DNA from: JAWKIJ01 sp041394325
GTDB lineage: Bacteria; Actinomycetota; Acidimicrobiia; Acidimicrobiales; Microtrichaceae
DNA: 64,000 bases
Assembly: GCA_041394325.1 (NCBI GenBank)
Contig: JAWKIJ010000001.1
Coordinates: 2,852,001 to 2,916,000 of the forward strand
Direction of reading: 5' to 3'
The number at the start of each line of letters is the position of its first letter. Positions within the stretch are counted from its first letter, which is position 1. The notes under the pieces are model-generated. The model saw only the letters and a program-made list of their open reading frames with translations. It made no database searches and was not told where the DNA came from. The translations under genes and the position numbers were made by a program. Positions 9,716-19,352 of this stretch are shown here, piece after piece.

Positions 9716-10878
9716 CCACCACGGCGGTGGACCCCGCGTCCGACGGCGAGGACCCCCCATCGGCCCGACGCTGAGGGCTCGCGACGATCCCGCCGACGAG
9801 GACCTGGTCGCCCTCGAACAACACCACGCTCTGGCCCGGCGCCACCCGACGTTGCGGCGACGACCAGCGGACCCGCAGCCGGTCCGCGTCCCCGGCGCAG
9901 GCGATGATCGCACCCACGGCCCGCGGTGTGCCGTGTGCGCTGACCTGGCCCGTCAGATCCGCCGCTCCGGTCTCCCCGCCGACGGGGCGACCCCTCGTGA
10001 GCCCAGACGAGGCGCGTGAGCGTTACCTCCTCGTCGAGCAGGTCCGCCGGGGTGCCCACGGTGACGGTACGGGCTGCCACGTCGACCTCGGTCACGTAGC
10101 GCCGCCCACCGGGACCGCCGAGGTCGAGCCCGCGACGCTGTCCAACCGTGACCAGCTCCACCGCGTCGACCTCGCCGAGCGGGACACCCGCGTCATCGAC
10201 CACCGTGCCACGATGCAGGGCGATGCGCTCGCCGAGGAAGGTGGAGCGACCGCCCCGCGTCGCCAGGATGAAACAGACATCCTGGCTCTCGGCCTTCGTG
10301 GCGGTCCTCAGTCCGCGTGCAGCGGCCACGTCGCGAACCTCCCGTTTGGTCATCTCCCCGACGGGGAACTCGACGTGGGCGAGCACATCAGCGGCGACGG
10401 TGTACAGCACGTAGCTCTGGTCCTTCGCCGCGTCGACCCCCCGCGCGAGTCTCCAACCTCCGCGATGACGCACCCGACGGGCGTGATGGCCGGTCGCAAC
10501 CGTGTCGAAGCCCAACGAGCGCGCCCGATCGACCAGCCGGTCGAACTTGATCGAACGATTGCACTCGACGCACGGGTTGGGTGTGCGGCCTTCGGCGTGC
10601 GCCGCGACGTAGGGGTCGACCACGTCGCGGCCGAACGCATCGGCGAAGTCGAACACGTGGTGCTCGATCCCGAGTTGGTGCGCGACCTTGCGGGCATCGT
10701 CCACGTCGGACACCGAGCAGCAGCCCGAGTCCGACTCGCCACCCCACAACCGCATCGTCACCCCCACGACGTCGCGGCCGGCCTCGACCAACAGCGCCGC
10801 GGCGACCGAACTGTCGACACCACCCGACATCGCGACCATCACGCGGTCGCCGCCTCGACCCGACCGCCCGACGCTCAC
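9684..10878 (-). CDS. mnmA: tRNA-specific 2-thiouridylase MnmA (frameshifted)
   Basis: This enzyme adds sulfur to U34 of tRNA Lys, Glu and Gln using persulfide sulfur relayed from a cysteine desulfurase, which is encoded immediately upstream. It has the PP-loop SGGVDSS (about residues 18-24), the catalytic Cys motif TPNPCVECNRSIKF, the tRNA-contact GHHAR, the second catalytic Cys in SQDVCFI and a C-terminal beta-barrel. The frame breaks in a GGGG run at 9984-9987 (plus strand). Removing one base joins WAHEGSP to VGGETGAADLTGQVSAHG and carries the protein to the stop at 9684. Start GTG 10878 overlaps the iscS stop as GTGA, implying translational coupling. A GTG/ATG pair at 10842/10839 is the alternative. 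Confidence 0.93.
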
Positions 10879-12065
10879 GACACCATCCGATGCCGACGCG
10901 CCCGATGGGAACGAAGCGCCGTCACCGCGTCGAGGATCGCGTCGGCCGCATGATCGACCTCTGCCGCGGTGCTGCACCAGCCCAACGTGCAACGCAACGC
11001 CGCCGTGTCGGCCCGCTCGGGGGCACCGATCGCCGCGAGCACGTGCGAGCGGCGTGCCGCCCCCGAACTGCACGCCGAGGCCGCGGAGACGGCCACGCCG
11101 GCCTCGTCCAGCCGGAAGAGCAGCGCCTCGGTCTCGACACCCTCGATCAGGAGGTGGGCGAAGCCCGCCGCGATCGTGCCCGGGACGACGGAGTCGGGTC
11201 CTGCCCACACTCCTGTCCAGGTGACCCCCTCCAACCCATCCAACAGCGCGGTGACGAGACGGTTGCGGAGGGCTTCGGTCGATGCCACCACTCGGGCACG
11301 CTCACGGGTGGCCGCCTCGATGGCGACGGCCATCGCGGCGATCGACGCGACGGCGTGGGTGCCTCCTCGTCGGCCGCGCTCCTGCGCGCCGCCGACCACC
11401 GGCGGCGAGATCGCATCACCACCACCGGCGGAGGCATCGGGGAAGACGGCCACGCCGACGCCGGCCGGGCCACCGAACTTGTGACCGGAGAGGGAGAGGG
11501 CGTCACAGTTGCGGGCGATCGCCGTGAGGTCACACCACATCGGGGCCTGTACCGCGTCGCAGTGAAGGAGCGCCCCGGGGGAACGCCTCCGAACGATGGC
11601 CGCGACCTCGGCGAGGGGCTGCACCGTTCCGAGCTCGTTGTTGACCGCCATCACCGACACCAACGACACGTCGGGGGTGAGGATCGAGTCGAGACGGTCG
11701 AGGTCGACGACGCCGAAGCGGTCGACCCCCACCTCGGTACCGCCGGCGGCTGCGACCACCGTACGGACCGCCGCGTGCTCCACCGCACTGCACACGACGA
11801 TGCCACCCACCTTCGCGACACGTCCGGCGATCAGCAGCGCATCGGCCTCGGTACCTCCGGAGGTGAACACGATGCGACCGTCCTCGACCCCGGTCGCCGC
11901 CGCGATCACGTCGCGGGCTTCGTCGACACGACGGCGGGCATCACGTCCGAAGCGATGCGACGCGGAGGGATTGGCGGGGCCGGCCGCGAAGACCTCGGTC
12001 ATGGCCGCCACCGCCTCCGGTCGCAACGGCGACGTCGCCGCGTGGTCGAGGTAGGTACTCACCAT
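10875..12065 (-). CDS. iscS: IscS/NifS-type cysteine desulfurase
   Basis: A PLP-dependent enzyme that converts cysteine to alanine and enzyme-bound persulfide, feeding Fe-S assembly and tRNA thiolation. The sequence shows YLDHAATSP at the N-terminus, FTSGGTEADA, VEHAAV with the PLP-stacking His, the Schiff-base lysine Lys196 in SLSGHKFGG, and the mobile catalytic Cys332 in SAASACSSGAARRSHVL. Length (about 396) is typical. Start ATG 12065 was chosen because MVSTYLDHAATS begins exactly at the family's N-terminus. That ATG overlaps the stop of the upstream RDD gene. It is coupled to mnmA downstream, its sulfur acceptor. Confidence 0.93.
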   Translation of the reverse strand: MVSTYLDHAATSPLRPEAVAAMTEVFAAGPANPSASHRFGRDARRRVDEARDVIAAATGVEDGRIVFTSGGTEADALLIAGRVAKVGGIVVCSAVEHAAVRTVVAAAGGTEVGVDRFGVVDLDRLDSILTPDVSLVSVMAVNNELGTVQPLAEVAAIVRRRSPGALLHCDAVQAPMWCDLTAIARNCDALSLSGHKFGGPAGVGVAVFPDASAGGGDAISPPVVGGAQERGRRGGTHAVASIAAMAVAIEAATRERARVVASTEALRNRLVTALLDGLEGVTWTGVWAGPDSVVPGTIAAGFAHLLIEGVETEALLFRLDEAGVAVSAASACSSGAARRSHVLAAIGAPERADTAALRCTLGWCSTAAEVDHAADAILDAVTALRSHRARRHRMVS

Positions 12066-12934
12066 GCGCGCGGCACGGTCGACGACGCCGAGGGGGCACC
12101 GGGTGCGTCGAGGACGGCGCCTCGCCCCGGTCCCGCGTTGGGATACCACGGCGGTGAGGGGGTGGGCGCCCGCCCGGCGGTCCGCAGTCCGCCATGTCGG
12201 ATCTGGTAGGCGCAACACACGCAGATCAGGAATGTCTCGGCGGTCATGGGCGGAGGAGCCGGAGTGGTGACCTTGTCGATCGCAGAGGCCAGCCGTTCGG
12301 TGAGCGCCACACGGGCTGCGGTTTCGATGCCGCCGACCCGGAGCAGGAGGTTGCGCACGAGGAGGAACTGCTCGCTGTCGAGGCGGCTGACGTCGAGCGC
12401 ATGGCAGAAAGCGTCCAGGCCCGGCGGCGGCAGGAAGGCGATCGGCACGGTCGTGTCGTTGACCGAACGCTCGAGGATGACGAAGGTCCCGGCGGCGAGG
12501 TCACCGACGCGCTGGGAGCGACGGTTGGCGATGGCCACGACCAGCGCGATGCCCGTCGGGATCTCGACAAGACCCGCGAGGTGACGCATGAACGCCTGCC
12601 GGAAGCGGATGGGACCCCCTTGCACGGTGACGACCCGCAACCCGACGGCGCTCTTACCCGGGGTGACCCCGACGTGGCGGGACTCCCACCAGGCCGGCAG
12701 GATCAACAGCACCACGAAGAGCGAGACGACGGACACGACGATGCCGACGGTGGGCGACACCGACGCTCCCGTGACGGTCAGCACCGACAGGAGCGACGTG
12801 AGGAAGCTCGCGAAGGTGATGAGCAGCACGACGTCGATCAGCTTCGCCCACGCCCGTGTCGCCAGCCCCGCCGTACGGAACTCGAGGACCACCGCTTCGG
12901 GGGTGACGATGCCCATCGACGGCGTGACGCTCAT
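12059..12934 (-). CDS. RDD family membrane protein
   Basis: The N-terminal 150 residues form an RDD domain: TRAWAKLIDVVLL with the conserved Arg/Asp, two to three hydrophobic helices, then HVGVTPGKSAVGLRVVTVQGG and FRQAFMRHLAGLVE. RDD proteins are polytopic and often sit beside DUF58/MoxR genes; their role is poorly defined. The C-terminal 130 residues are cytosolic and contain two close cysteines (ICVCCAYQIRHGG), a possible metal-binding pair, and a Pro/Gly-rich tail. The stop overlaps the iscS start. The gene diverges from the SpoIIM-like gene, from which it is 68 bases away. Confidence 0.85.
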   Translation of the reverse strand: MSVTPSMGIVTPEAVVLEFRTAGLATRAWAKLIDVVLLITFASFLTSLLSVLTVTGASVSPTVGIVVSVVSLFVVLLILPAWWESRHVGVTPGKSAVGLRVVTVQGGPIRFRQAFMRHLAGLVEIPTGIALVVAIANRRSQRVGDLAAGTFVILERSVNDTTVPIAFLPPPGLDAFCHALDVSRLDSEQFLLVRNLLLRVGGIETAARVALTERLASAIDKVTTPAPPPMTAETFLICVCCAYQIRHGGLRTAGRAPTPSPPWYPNAGPGRGAVLDAPGAPSASSTVPRAW

Positions 12935-13002
12935 GGGCGCTCACGCTACCGGCGGCCCGAGGGTGTCCCATCGGCGCCCCGGCGCGCTCCTAACATGCCG
13001 CC

Positions 13003-14032
13003 GTGGACATCGACCAGTTCATCGTCGACCGCCAGGAACGCTGGAAGCGGCTCGACACGCTGGTCTCCCAGGCCCGCCGCCGCCGGCCCATGCCCGCGAA
13101 CGACCTCGACGAGATGCTCGCGCTCTACCAGGGGACCAGCGCGGATCTCAGCGTGGCGCGGACCCGCTTCGACGACATCGCCCTGTCCAACCGGCTCAGC
13201 CGAACGCTCGGCGCCGCACAGGGCGTCATCTACCGCACCCGCGGCCGACCCGGCGACGTCGGAGTGCGGTTCTTCGCCGAGACGATCCCGGCGGCCACCT
13301 GGCGCTGCCGACGGGCGATCGGCCTCGCCGCCGCCCTCGTACTCGTCCCTGCGTTCGCGATGGGCGTCTACCTGCTGGCCACCGGCAAGGTCGACGACGC
13401 CCGCCTCGACGCGATGACCCACGCCCTCGTGAACCAGAACCAGTTCAGGGACTACTACTCGTCGGCACCCGCCGAGCAGTGGGCGTTTCAACTGTTCACC
13501 CACAACATCGAGGTGGCCGTGATCGCGTTCGGCGGGGCGATCGCCACCGGAGTCCTCGGGGCCGTCCAACTCGTGCACTTCGGTCTCTCCACCGGCACGA
13601 CCGGGGCGATCATGCACGCTCACGGACGCGGATCGGAGTTCTGGGGGCTCATCCTGCCCCACGGTCTCACCGAATTGACCGCCGTGTTCGTCGCGACCGG
13701 CGCCGGGTTCAAGGTGTTCTGGGCGATGGTGAACCCCGGGGACCTCAGTCGGGGCGCGGTCGCAGAGGAAGGCACGCGCACGATCACGGTGCTCGTCGGC
13801 TCGATGGTGATGTTCGTGTTCGCGGGTTTCACCGAGGCGTTCGTCACCCCGTCGAGCCTGCCGACCGCCGCGGGTCCTCATCGGGGTGGTGTTGTGGGCG
13901 GCCATGATGACGTGGCTGTTCGCGCTCGGCCGTTCGCTGGAGGCGCACGGCATCACCGGGAGGATCGGCGAACCGTCCCTCGCCGACGCCGGTCGGCGGC
14001 GCGTCAGAGAAGCCCGGTCGACTTCACCTTGA
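13003..14032 (+). CDS. SpoIIM-like (stage II sporulation protein M family) membrane protein, frameshifted
   Basis: This resembles the SpoIIM-family integral membrane proteins found with RDD and MoxR/DUF58 genes in actinobacteria. After a 100-residue cytosolic helical region (DIDQFIVDRQERWKRLD, YQGTSADLSVART) come several membrane helices, with the family's HNIEVAVIAFGGAIATGVLGA and LILPHGLTELTAVFVATGAGF. The frame breaks near 13870, where one extra G sits in GCCGCGGG. Removing it joins SSLPTA to RVLIGVVLWAAMMTWLFALGR, the last helix, with a stop at 14032. The corrected 3' end overlaps the DUF58 gene by 29 bases (convergent). No sporulation genes are near, so a general envelope role is likelier. 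Confidence 0.8.
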
Positions 14033-15370
14033 GATAGTGGTCGGCGAGGGCGGCGCCGAGCCTGGCGGCATCCACGTCGATCACGGTGGCGCCCATCTGC
14101 TGCATCCGCAGTGCGACGCGGTCCCGTTCGGCGATCGCCTCGACGGCGGCCACCCGTCTGTACAACACGTCGGCGCCTTCGTTCACATCGGCGAACGCCC
14201 AGTCACCCACCCGCGGGTCGCGAACGGCCCCGATCACGACGAGATGGCGACGCATCACGATCGGGAGTGCGGGCAGCAACGAATCGGTCGCAGCACCCGG
14301 CGCAAGATCGGTGAGGAGGACGAGCAGGCTTCGTCGCCGGAAGCGCGCGAGCGTGTGACCGAACGCTTCGACGTAGTCGCTCTCGGCCAGCACCGACTCC
14401 AACTCGAACATCGCCTCGGCGACACGTGTCACCTGGGTGCGATGCGCCGCAGGCGGCACGGTCGAGCGCACGTCCTGGTCGAAGGTGACCAGGCCGACCT
14501 TGTCACCGAGGCCGCTGGCCACCGCCGCGACGGTCATCACTGCGTCCATGGCGTGTTCGAGGCGCGGCACGTCCTCGACGTTGGCCGCCATCAGGCGCCC
14601 GTTGTCCAACAGGACGATCACGTTCTGGTTCCGTTCGGGCCGGTAGGTGCGAACGATCGGCTTGCCGACCCGCGCCGACGCGGCCCAGTCGATCCTTCGG
14701 AACTCGTCGTCGGTGCCGTACTCACGGAGTTGCTCGAACTCCGTACCTCCACCGATGCCGCGGCTGAGCCGCATCCCCGCGTGCAGCATCCGGGCGTTTC
14801 GTACCCGCAGTTCCGCCTCCTCCCGGCTGGGGAAAGCGGGGTGGACTCGGATGGTGCTGGGGTGGTCGACAGTGCCCTGCCGGCGCATCAGACCCAACGG
14901 TCCGACCGTGCGGAACACCACACGCCGCGGGGTGAAGCGCCCCCGCCTCGTCGGCAGCAGGGTGGTGCCGAACGTGGCCGAGGATCCGGGCCCGAGGCGG
15001 GCCCCGGCGCGCCGACGTTGGGCGCCGAGCGAAGGGGCCAGTTCGTCCGAGAGCGTGAAACGGGAGCGCCGCGACCCGTCGTTGGTCACGACCCAACGCA
15101 ACGGCGACTCGGTGCCGAGCGTCATGACGGCGGAGTGCTCGCGTAGCACCCGCAACGCCGTGGGTCGCGGTGCCAGCGCTGCATCGAGCAGGCCGGCTGC
15201 CAGGAGGCCCCGGTGAGGACGAGGAACGGCGGCCAGAGACCGTCGATCCGGATGGCCGGCACAACGAGGACGACCATCGCGACCACGGCCCCGAGAGCGG
15301 CGAGCCGCGGCGTCGGGACGATCCGCGCACCGCCCGACCGCGCAGGCCACGGAGCGGGTTCGGACTCCAC
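14004..15370 (-). CDS. DUF58 / vWA-like domain protein (frameshifted)
   Basis: DUF58 proteins are membrane-anchored partners of MoxR ATPases. The N-terminal part has two hydrophobic helices (LAALGAVVAMVVLVVPAIRI and LWPPFLVLTGA) and a beta domain. It then contains the DUF58 signature GTEFEQLREYGTDDEFRRIDW and a vWA-like fold (NVIVLLDNGRLMAA with a MIDAS-like Asp, VGLVTFDQDV, LLVLLTDLAPGA). One base is missing in a GGGG run near 15209 (plus strand), separating the helices from the body. Start GTG 15370 is preferred; a TTG at 15385 overlapping the moxR stop is the alternative. Confidence 0.88.
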
Positions 15371-15381
15371 GACCGCTGCGC

Positions 15382-16425
15382 TCAACGCGGAGCCGGCACC
15401 GACGCGAGAATCGTGTCGAGCACACCGTCGGCATCGGTGCCCTCGATCTCCAGTTCCGGTCGGACCGAGATCCGATGCCGGAGAACCGGCTTGGCGACCG
15501 CCTTCACCTCGTCCGCGCTGAGATAGGTCCGACCCGACAGCCAGGCCCATGCCTTCGCGGCGTGCAGGAGCGACGTTGCACCGCGGGGGGATACGCCGAG
15601 CTGTAACGACGGTGTGTCGCGGGTCGCGCGACACAACGCCACGATGTACTGGATCAGGATCGGCTCGACCACCACGGCGTCGACCTCGGCTCGCCCTGCG
15701 GCAAGGTCCGCTGTGCTCGCGACGGCGGACACGCCGGCCGCGACCGGGTCGTGCGGATCGAGACCGTGATGATGACGCCACAGCACCTCGGCCTCCTGAT
15801 CCGCGGTGGGGTACCCGACGAGCAGCTTGAACATGAACCGGTCGAGTTGCGCCTCGGGGAGCGGATAGGTGCCCTCGTACTCCACCGGGTTCTGCGTCGC
15901 GATCACGATGAACGGATCGGGCAGCGATCGCGAGAGCCCCTCGGCCGAAACCTGTCGCTCCTCCATCGCCTCCAGCAGGGCCGCCTGGGTCTTCGGCGGC
16001 GTCCGGTTGATCTCGTCCGCAAGAAGCACGTTGGTGAACACGGGTCCTTCGCGGAATCGAAACGACCCGTCCGAGACGTCGAGGATGGTCTGACCGGTGA
16101 CATCGGACGGCATGAGGTCGGGGGTGAACTGCACACGCCTGAAGCGGAGGTCGAGCGCGGTCGACAACGTCTTCACCAGCAGGGTCTTCGCCACCCCGGG
16201 CACGCCCTCGAGCAGGACGTGTCCGTTGACGAGCAACGCGGCGACCAGACCCGACAGCGTTCCCTCCTGACCGACGATCACCTTGCCGACCTCCGAGCGC
16301 AGGGCCAGCATCGCCTCGCGGGCGGCCGAGGCGGCCGGGGGTCCGCCCGGGGCCTGCGGCGGGGCCGGTTGCGCCGGCGCGGCGACAGGCGGTGCCTCGC
16401 CGTACGGCTGGTTGGGATCAGACAT
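15382..16425 (-). CDS. MoxR-family AAA+ ATPase
   Basis: A 347-residue AAA+ ATPase of the MoxR family, thought to act as a chaperone or complex-activating factor together with DUF58/vWA partners. Walker A GVPGVAKT (74-81), Walker B LLADEINR (Asp137, Glu138), sensor ATQNPVEYEGTYPLPEAQLDRF and arginine-finger region are all present, and the winged-helix lid ends with VLRHRISVRPELE. A Pro/Ala/Gln-rich N-terminal extension of about 32 residues precedes the domain. The start overlaps the previous gene's stop by 8 bases. It lies in one transcription unit with the DUF4350-like, DUF4129-like and DUF58 genes. Confidence 0.95.
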   Translation of the reverse strand: MSDPNQPYGEAPPVAAPAQPAPPQAPGGPPAASAAREAMLALRSEVGKVIVGQEGTLSGLVAALLVNGHVLLEGVPGVAKTLLVKTLSTALDLRFRRVQFTPDLMPSDVTGQTILDVSDGSFRFREGPVFTNVLLADEINRTPPKTQAALLEAMEERQVSAEGLSRSLPDPFIVIATQNPVEYEGTYPLPEAQLDRFMFKLLVGYPTADQEAEVLWRHHHGLDPHDPVAAGVSAVASTADLAAGRAEVDAVVVEPILIQYIVALCRATRDTPSLQLGVSPRGATSLLHAAKAWAWLSGRTYLSADEVKAVAKPVLRHRISVRPELEIEGTDADGVLDTILASVPAPR

Positions 16426-17548
16426 GTGTTGCCTCCCGGCGTAGTGCGTCGAGCTCGGAGATCAGATGGGCCAGCTCACGCTCGTCGACGGTCGGGCGTG
16501 CGAGCAGCTCGGCCACGTCGGAGGGGGCCCTCCCCGTACGTCGCGCGAGCGCGGTACACAACGCTGCGTCGTCCGCGGTGGCCGGGAGCCCGAGGCGGAG
16601 CGCGAGCTCACGCTGCCATCGCCCCTGCAACATCGCACGGGCGCGTCCGACGTCACCCTGACGACCCAACAGCCCCCCGACCGCCTCCACGTAGGCCGAT
16701 CCGGCGATCCTGACCGGGGGCTCCTCCTCGACGAGCGCGCCGTCGCGGCGACCCACCGACCACGCCAACAGCGTGGCGACGAGCAGTGACAGACCGAACA
16801 CGAGCTTCACCCTGCCCGGCAGCAGCCCGAGGACGTCCTCGCTGCCACCGGTCACGGGCTCGGTGACGTCGACCACGATCAGGCGCGCGGCCGCCGGGTG
16901 CACACCGGGTCCGGACCCCGCGGCCGGCGCGAGGAGCCGCATCGCCAACGTCGCGTTGTGCTCGATCGGACCGACCGGTTCGGACTTGGCGGGCGTGCCC
17001 ATCGCCCGGTTGACGAAGAGGCCGAGACCCGCGATGCGGACCACCGTGCCCCGGCCCTGCCGGGCCTCGGCCACGAGCGCCCTGCCGCGGTCGCCGAAAC
17101 AGCTCCGTTCGCCGGGCCGAACCAGGATCGGACCGTCGGTGAACCGGGCGCTCACCCGCCCCACGTCGGCGAGCGGCTCGATATTGCAACGGCCGCGGGT
17201 CCGCCGAAGGGGTGGCGCCGACTCGTTGACGTCGCTGCCGTGCTCGGTGACCACCACGACCCCGCCGCCGTCGGCGAATCTCCGCACCCGATGTGGAAGC
17301 GCCTCGGAGGAAACCGGAGCGCTCAGCAACACCCGAACCGACCGATCGGCGGGGTCGGCGTCGAAGGCGTCCGAGGCGGTTCGCTCCACACGGACGCCGC
17401 CACCGTCGAGCAGCATGGCCAGTGCCTTGTAGCCGTCCGGCTCGGACGACCCGAGGTCGAACGCGCCGGCATCCCCACCGCGCCCCACGGCGACCAGCAC
17501 GACCACGGCGATCATGACGATGCCCAGCACCCACCAGAGCCGCCTCAC
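16418..17548 (-). CDS. DUF4350-like membrane protein
   Basis: A 376-residue protein with an N-terminal membrane helix (WVLGIVMIAVVVLVAV) and an extracytoplasmic Rossmann-like domain typical of DUF4350 (SSEPDGYKALAMLLDGGGV, FADGGGVVVVTEHG, GTVVRIAGLGLFVN). A second membrane helix near residue 255 (VKLVFGLSLLVATLLAW) and a cytosolic helical tail follow. Two cysteines (RCNIE and RSCFGD) may pair outside the cell. The GTG start overlaps the upstream stop as GTGA. DUF4350 proteins usually occur between DUF4129 and MoxR genes, as here; their biochemical role is unknown. Confidence 0.85.
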   Translation of the reverse strand: MRRLWWVLGIVMIAVVVLVAVGRGGDAGAFDLGSSEPDGYKALAMLLDGGGVRVERTASDAFDADPADRSVRVLLSAPVSSEALPHRVRRFADGGGVVVVTEHGSDVNESAPPLRRTRGRCNIEPLADVGRVSARFTDGPILVRPGERSCFGDRGRALVAEARQGRGTVVRIAGLGLFVNRAMGTPAKSEPVGPIEHNATLAMRLLAPAAGSGPGVHPAAARLIVVDVTEPVTGGSEDVLGLLPGRVKLVFGLSLLVATLLAWSVGRRDGALVEEEPPVRIAGSAYVEAVGGLLGRQGDVGRARAMLQGRWQRELALRLGLPATADDAALCTALARRTGRAPSDVAELLARPTVDERELAHLISELDALRREATHV

Positions 17549-18231
17549 CGGCCTGCCTCCCCGGTGACGCTCTGCACACCTGCACCGATCGGTGCGTCCT
17601 TCCCGGAGGTGACGTCGAGGACGTCGTCGGCAAGGTGCCTGAACCGGATGTTCTGCTCCTCACCGGTGGGCCGGCCTCCGTACCACGGCTCCTCGAACAA
17701 CGCACTCGCCGCGTCGAAGGGCGCGGCGGCCGCAGGACGCGACTCGGAGAGGTCGGCTCGCAGTTCGCCCGTCGTCCGGCCACGATCTGATTCGACGACA
17801 CCACGGGCGACGAGGGTCGCGACCAGTTCGCGGTATCGGCAGCGGATGGCCTCCTTCCATTCTCCCCGGGCCTCGTGACGCTCGGCTTCGGAGCGCCACG
17901 CCGACGCCGGCCGCGCCGTCTCCACTTCGGTCGGCGCCAACCGAGCACGCCGCGGGCGACGCAGCGGCGTCCCGTGCCGAAGCATTCGCACCACGAGGTA
18001 CACGAGTGCGACGAGCAGGAGTGCGAGCACGACGTACAACACGATCTGTGAGATCGGGCCACCCCAGCTCTGTCCCGTCACCTGGCCGACCTCGCTCCGG
18101 CGGGAGCGGCGGAGCCACCGTTCCAGCCAGTCGCCGATGCGATCGAGGATCGACCGGTGCCGTACGAAGCGCTCGCCGTGCACGATGTCGTCGATGCGCC
18201 GTTGGATCTCGGCGGGGGTCTCAGTTCGCAC
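17545..18231 (-). CDS. DUF4129-like protein
   Basis: A 228-residue protein with one membrane helix (QIVLYVVLALLLVALVYLVV, about 62-81) and the C-terminal DUF4129 region: a helical bundle starting at SEAERHEARGEWKEAIRCRYRELVATLVARG and ending in ALFEEPWYGGRPTGEEQNIRF. This domain is commonly found fused to or beside transglutaminase-like proteins in MoxR/DUF58 clusters. The N-terminal segment is strongly basic and amphipathic. GTG 18231 overlaps the upstream gene by about 10 bases, and the stop overlaps the next gene's GTG, so translation is probably coupled along the unit. Confidence 0.82.
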   Translation of the reverse strand: MRTETPAEIQRRIDDIVHGERFVRHRSILDRIGDWLERWLRRSRRSEVGQVTGQSWGGPISQIVLYVVLALLLVALVYLVVRMLRHGTPLRRPRRARLAPTEVETARPASAWRSEAERHEARGEWKEAIRCRYRELVATLVARGVVESDRGRTTGELRADLSESRPAAAAPFDAASALFEEPWYGGRPTGEEQNIRFRHLADDVLDVTSGKDAPIGAGVQSVTGEAGR

Positions 18232-19315
18232 CGGACCTCCCGCGCATCGGCACTCCCGCTCCGGTCGCGACGGGATCCGGTGACCCGAAACGTTCGTTCG
18301 CCTCGATCTCGAGGTCGTAACCCTCCAAACGCACCCTGCTGTCGAGGTAGAGCAGCGCCGTCGCCACCACCTGGCCGGTCATCGTCACGAGCCATGTCAG
18401 CGATGCCGCCGCCGCGAACGCGATCGTCGCCGTGCCGGGCCGCAGCGTGTCGGCGATGCGCCACGCCAACCACCCGACCACCCAGACCACCAGTTGTCCG
18501 ACCAACGCAGCGGAAAGGCACGTACCGAGGAATGCACCGAAGCGTCGCCGCCCAAGGTGGGCGGCGCGCCGGAGGGAACGCCACGGGCCGAGCCCCTCCA
18601 TCGCCACCACCGGGCCCAGTGCCGACAGCACGGGGATCACCACGACCAGCGGCACCCAGCACGCCGCCGCCGCCACGGCCTTCATCGGGATCGTCGACAA
18701 CCACGCCCCCACGGCGACTGGGAGGCGTTTCCACGTATGGGCCAGCAGCGTCACGGTGTCGGGGTCCTCCAGCACCGTCCATCCCATGACCAGACGGGTC
18801 ACCGCGACACCCATCAGCATCGACGCGAAGGACACGCCGGCGGCTATCGACGCCACGACCAGCACCTCGATGGAGGAGTCCACGGTCAGGAGGTGGGCTG
18901 CCATGGCGAATGGTCCGTCCCGGCCCGACACCGACAGGCCCTGCCCCTTGGCGAACCACATGGACGCCACGGTGGGCAACGTGACGAGGGGGATGCCGAG
19001 CACGGCGGTCACCTGGGCAAGGGTGACGAACCGAAACCGCAGCACCTCGAAGGTGGAGTCGAGCACCTGCGCCACGGTGCGCGGCTGGAGCCGGGCCACC
19101 GGCGACGAACCCACGTCGGAGGGGGCTCCGGAGCCGGCCACGGTCGCCGGGGTGTACCGGCCCGATCCGGCGGGTTTGGACGACGCGGTCACGACGGCCC
19201 GCCGGGGAGGTCGGGCGTGGACGAGGGGTTCGCCCACGGGAGCGTGGGCGCGGTGCTCTGTCCGGCGGGGAAGTGGTCGGGCGGCTGGGTCATAGGCGGG
19301 AGGGCGGTCGCCCAT
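18221..19315 (-). CDS. Polytopic membrane protein (GlyceroPDE membrane-domain-like)
   Basis: First gene of the DUF4129-DUF4350-MoxR-DUF58 unit. Six or so hydrophobic helices follow the conserved-looking PRTVAQVLDSTFEVLRFRFVT entry helix. Features include VAVGAWLSTIPMKAVAAAACW, EGLGPWRSLRRAAHLGRRRFG and a final ATALLYLDSRVRLEGYDLEIE. The pattern of an N-terminal amphipathic helix plus LYxDxRxRxEGxDLE at the end resembles the membrane domains beside MoxR islands and in glycerophosphodiester phosphodiesterases, but I cannot assign a function. The start is uncertain: ATG 19315 gives a 40-residue Pro/Arg-rich leader, while GTG 19192 would begin just before the conserved region. Confidence 0.7.
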   Translation of the reverse strand: MGDRPPAYDPAARPLPRRTEHRAHAPVGEPLVHARPPRRAVVTASSKPAGSGRYTPATVAGSGAPSDVGSSPVARLQPRTVAQVLDSTFEVLRFRFVTLAQVTAVLGIPLVTLPTVASMWFAKGQGLSVSGRDGPFAMAAHLLTVDSSIEVLVVASIAAGVSFASMLMGVAVTRLVMGWTVLEDPDTVTLLAHTWKRLPVAVGAWLSTIPMKAVAAAACWVPLVVVIPVLSALGPVVAMEGLGPWRSLRRAAHLGRRRFGAFLGTCLSAALVGQLVVWVVGWLAWRIADTLRPGTATIAFAAAASLTWLVTMTGQVVATALLYLDSRVRLEGYDLEIEANERFGSPDPVATGAGVPMRGRSGAN

Positions 19316-19352
19316 TCTGTCGCATGGCACCGGGCACTGACAGACTGCCGCG

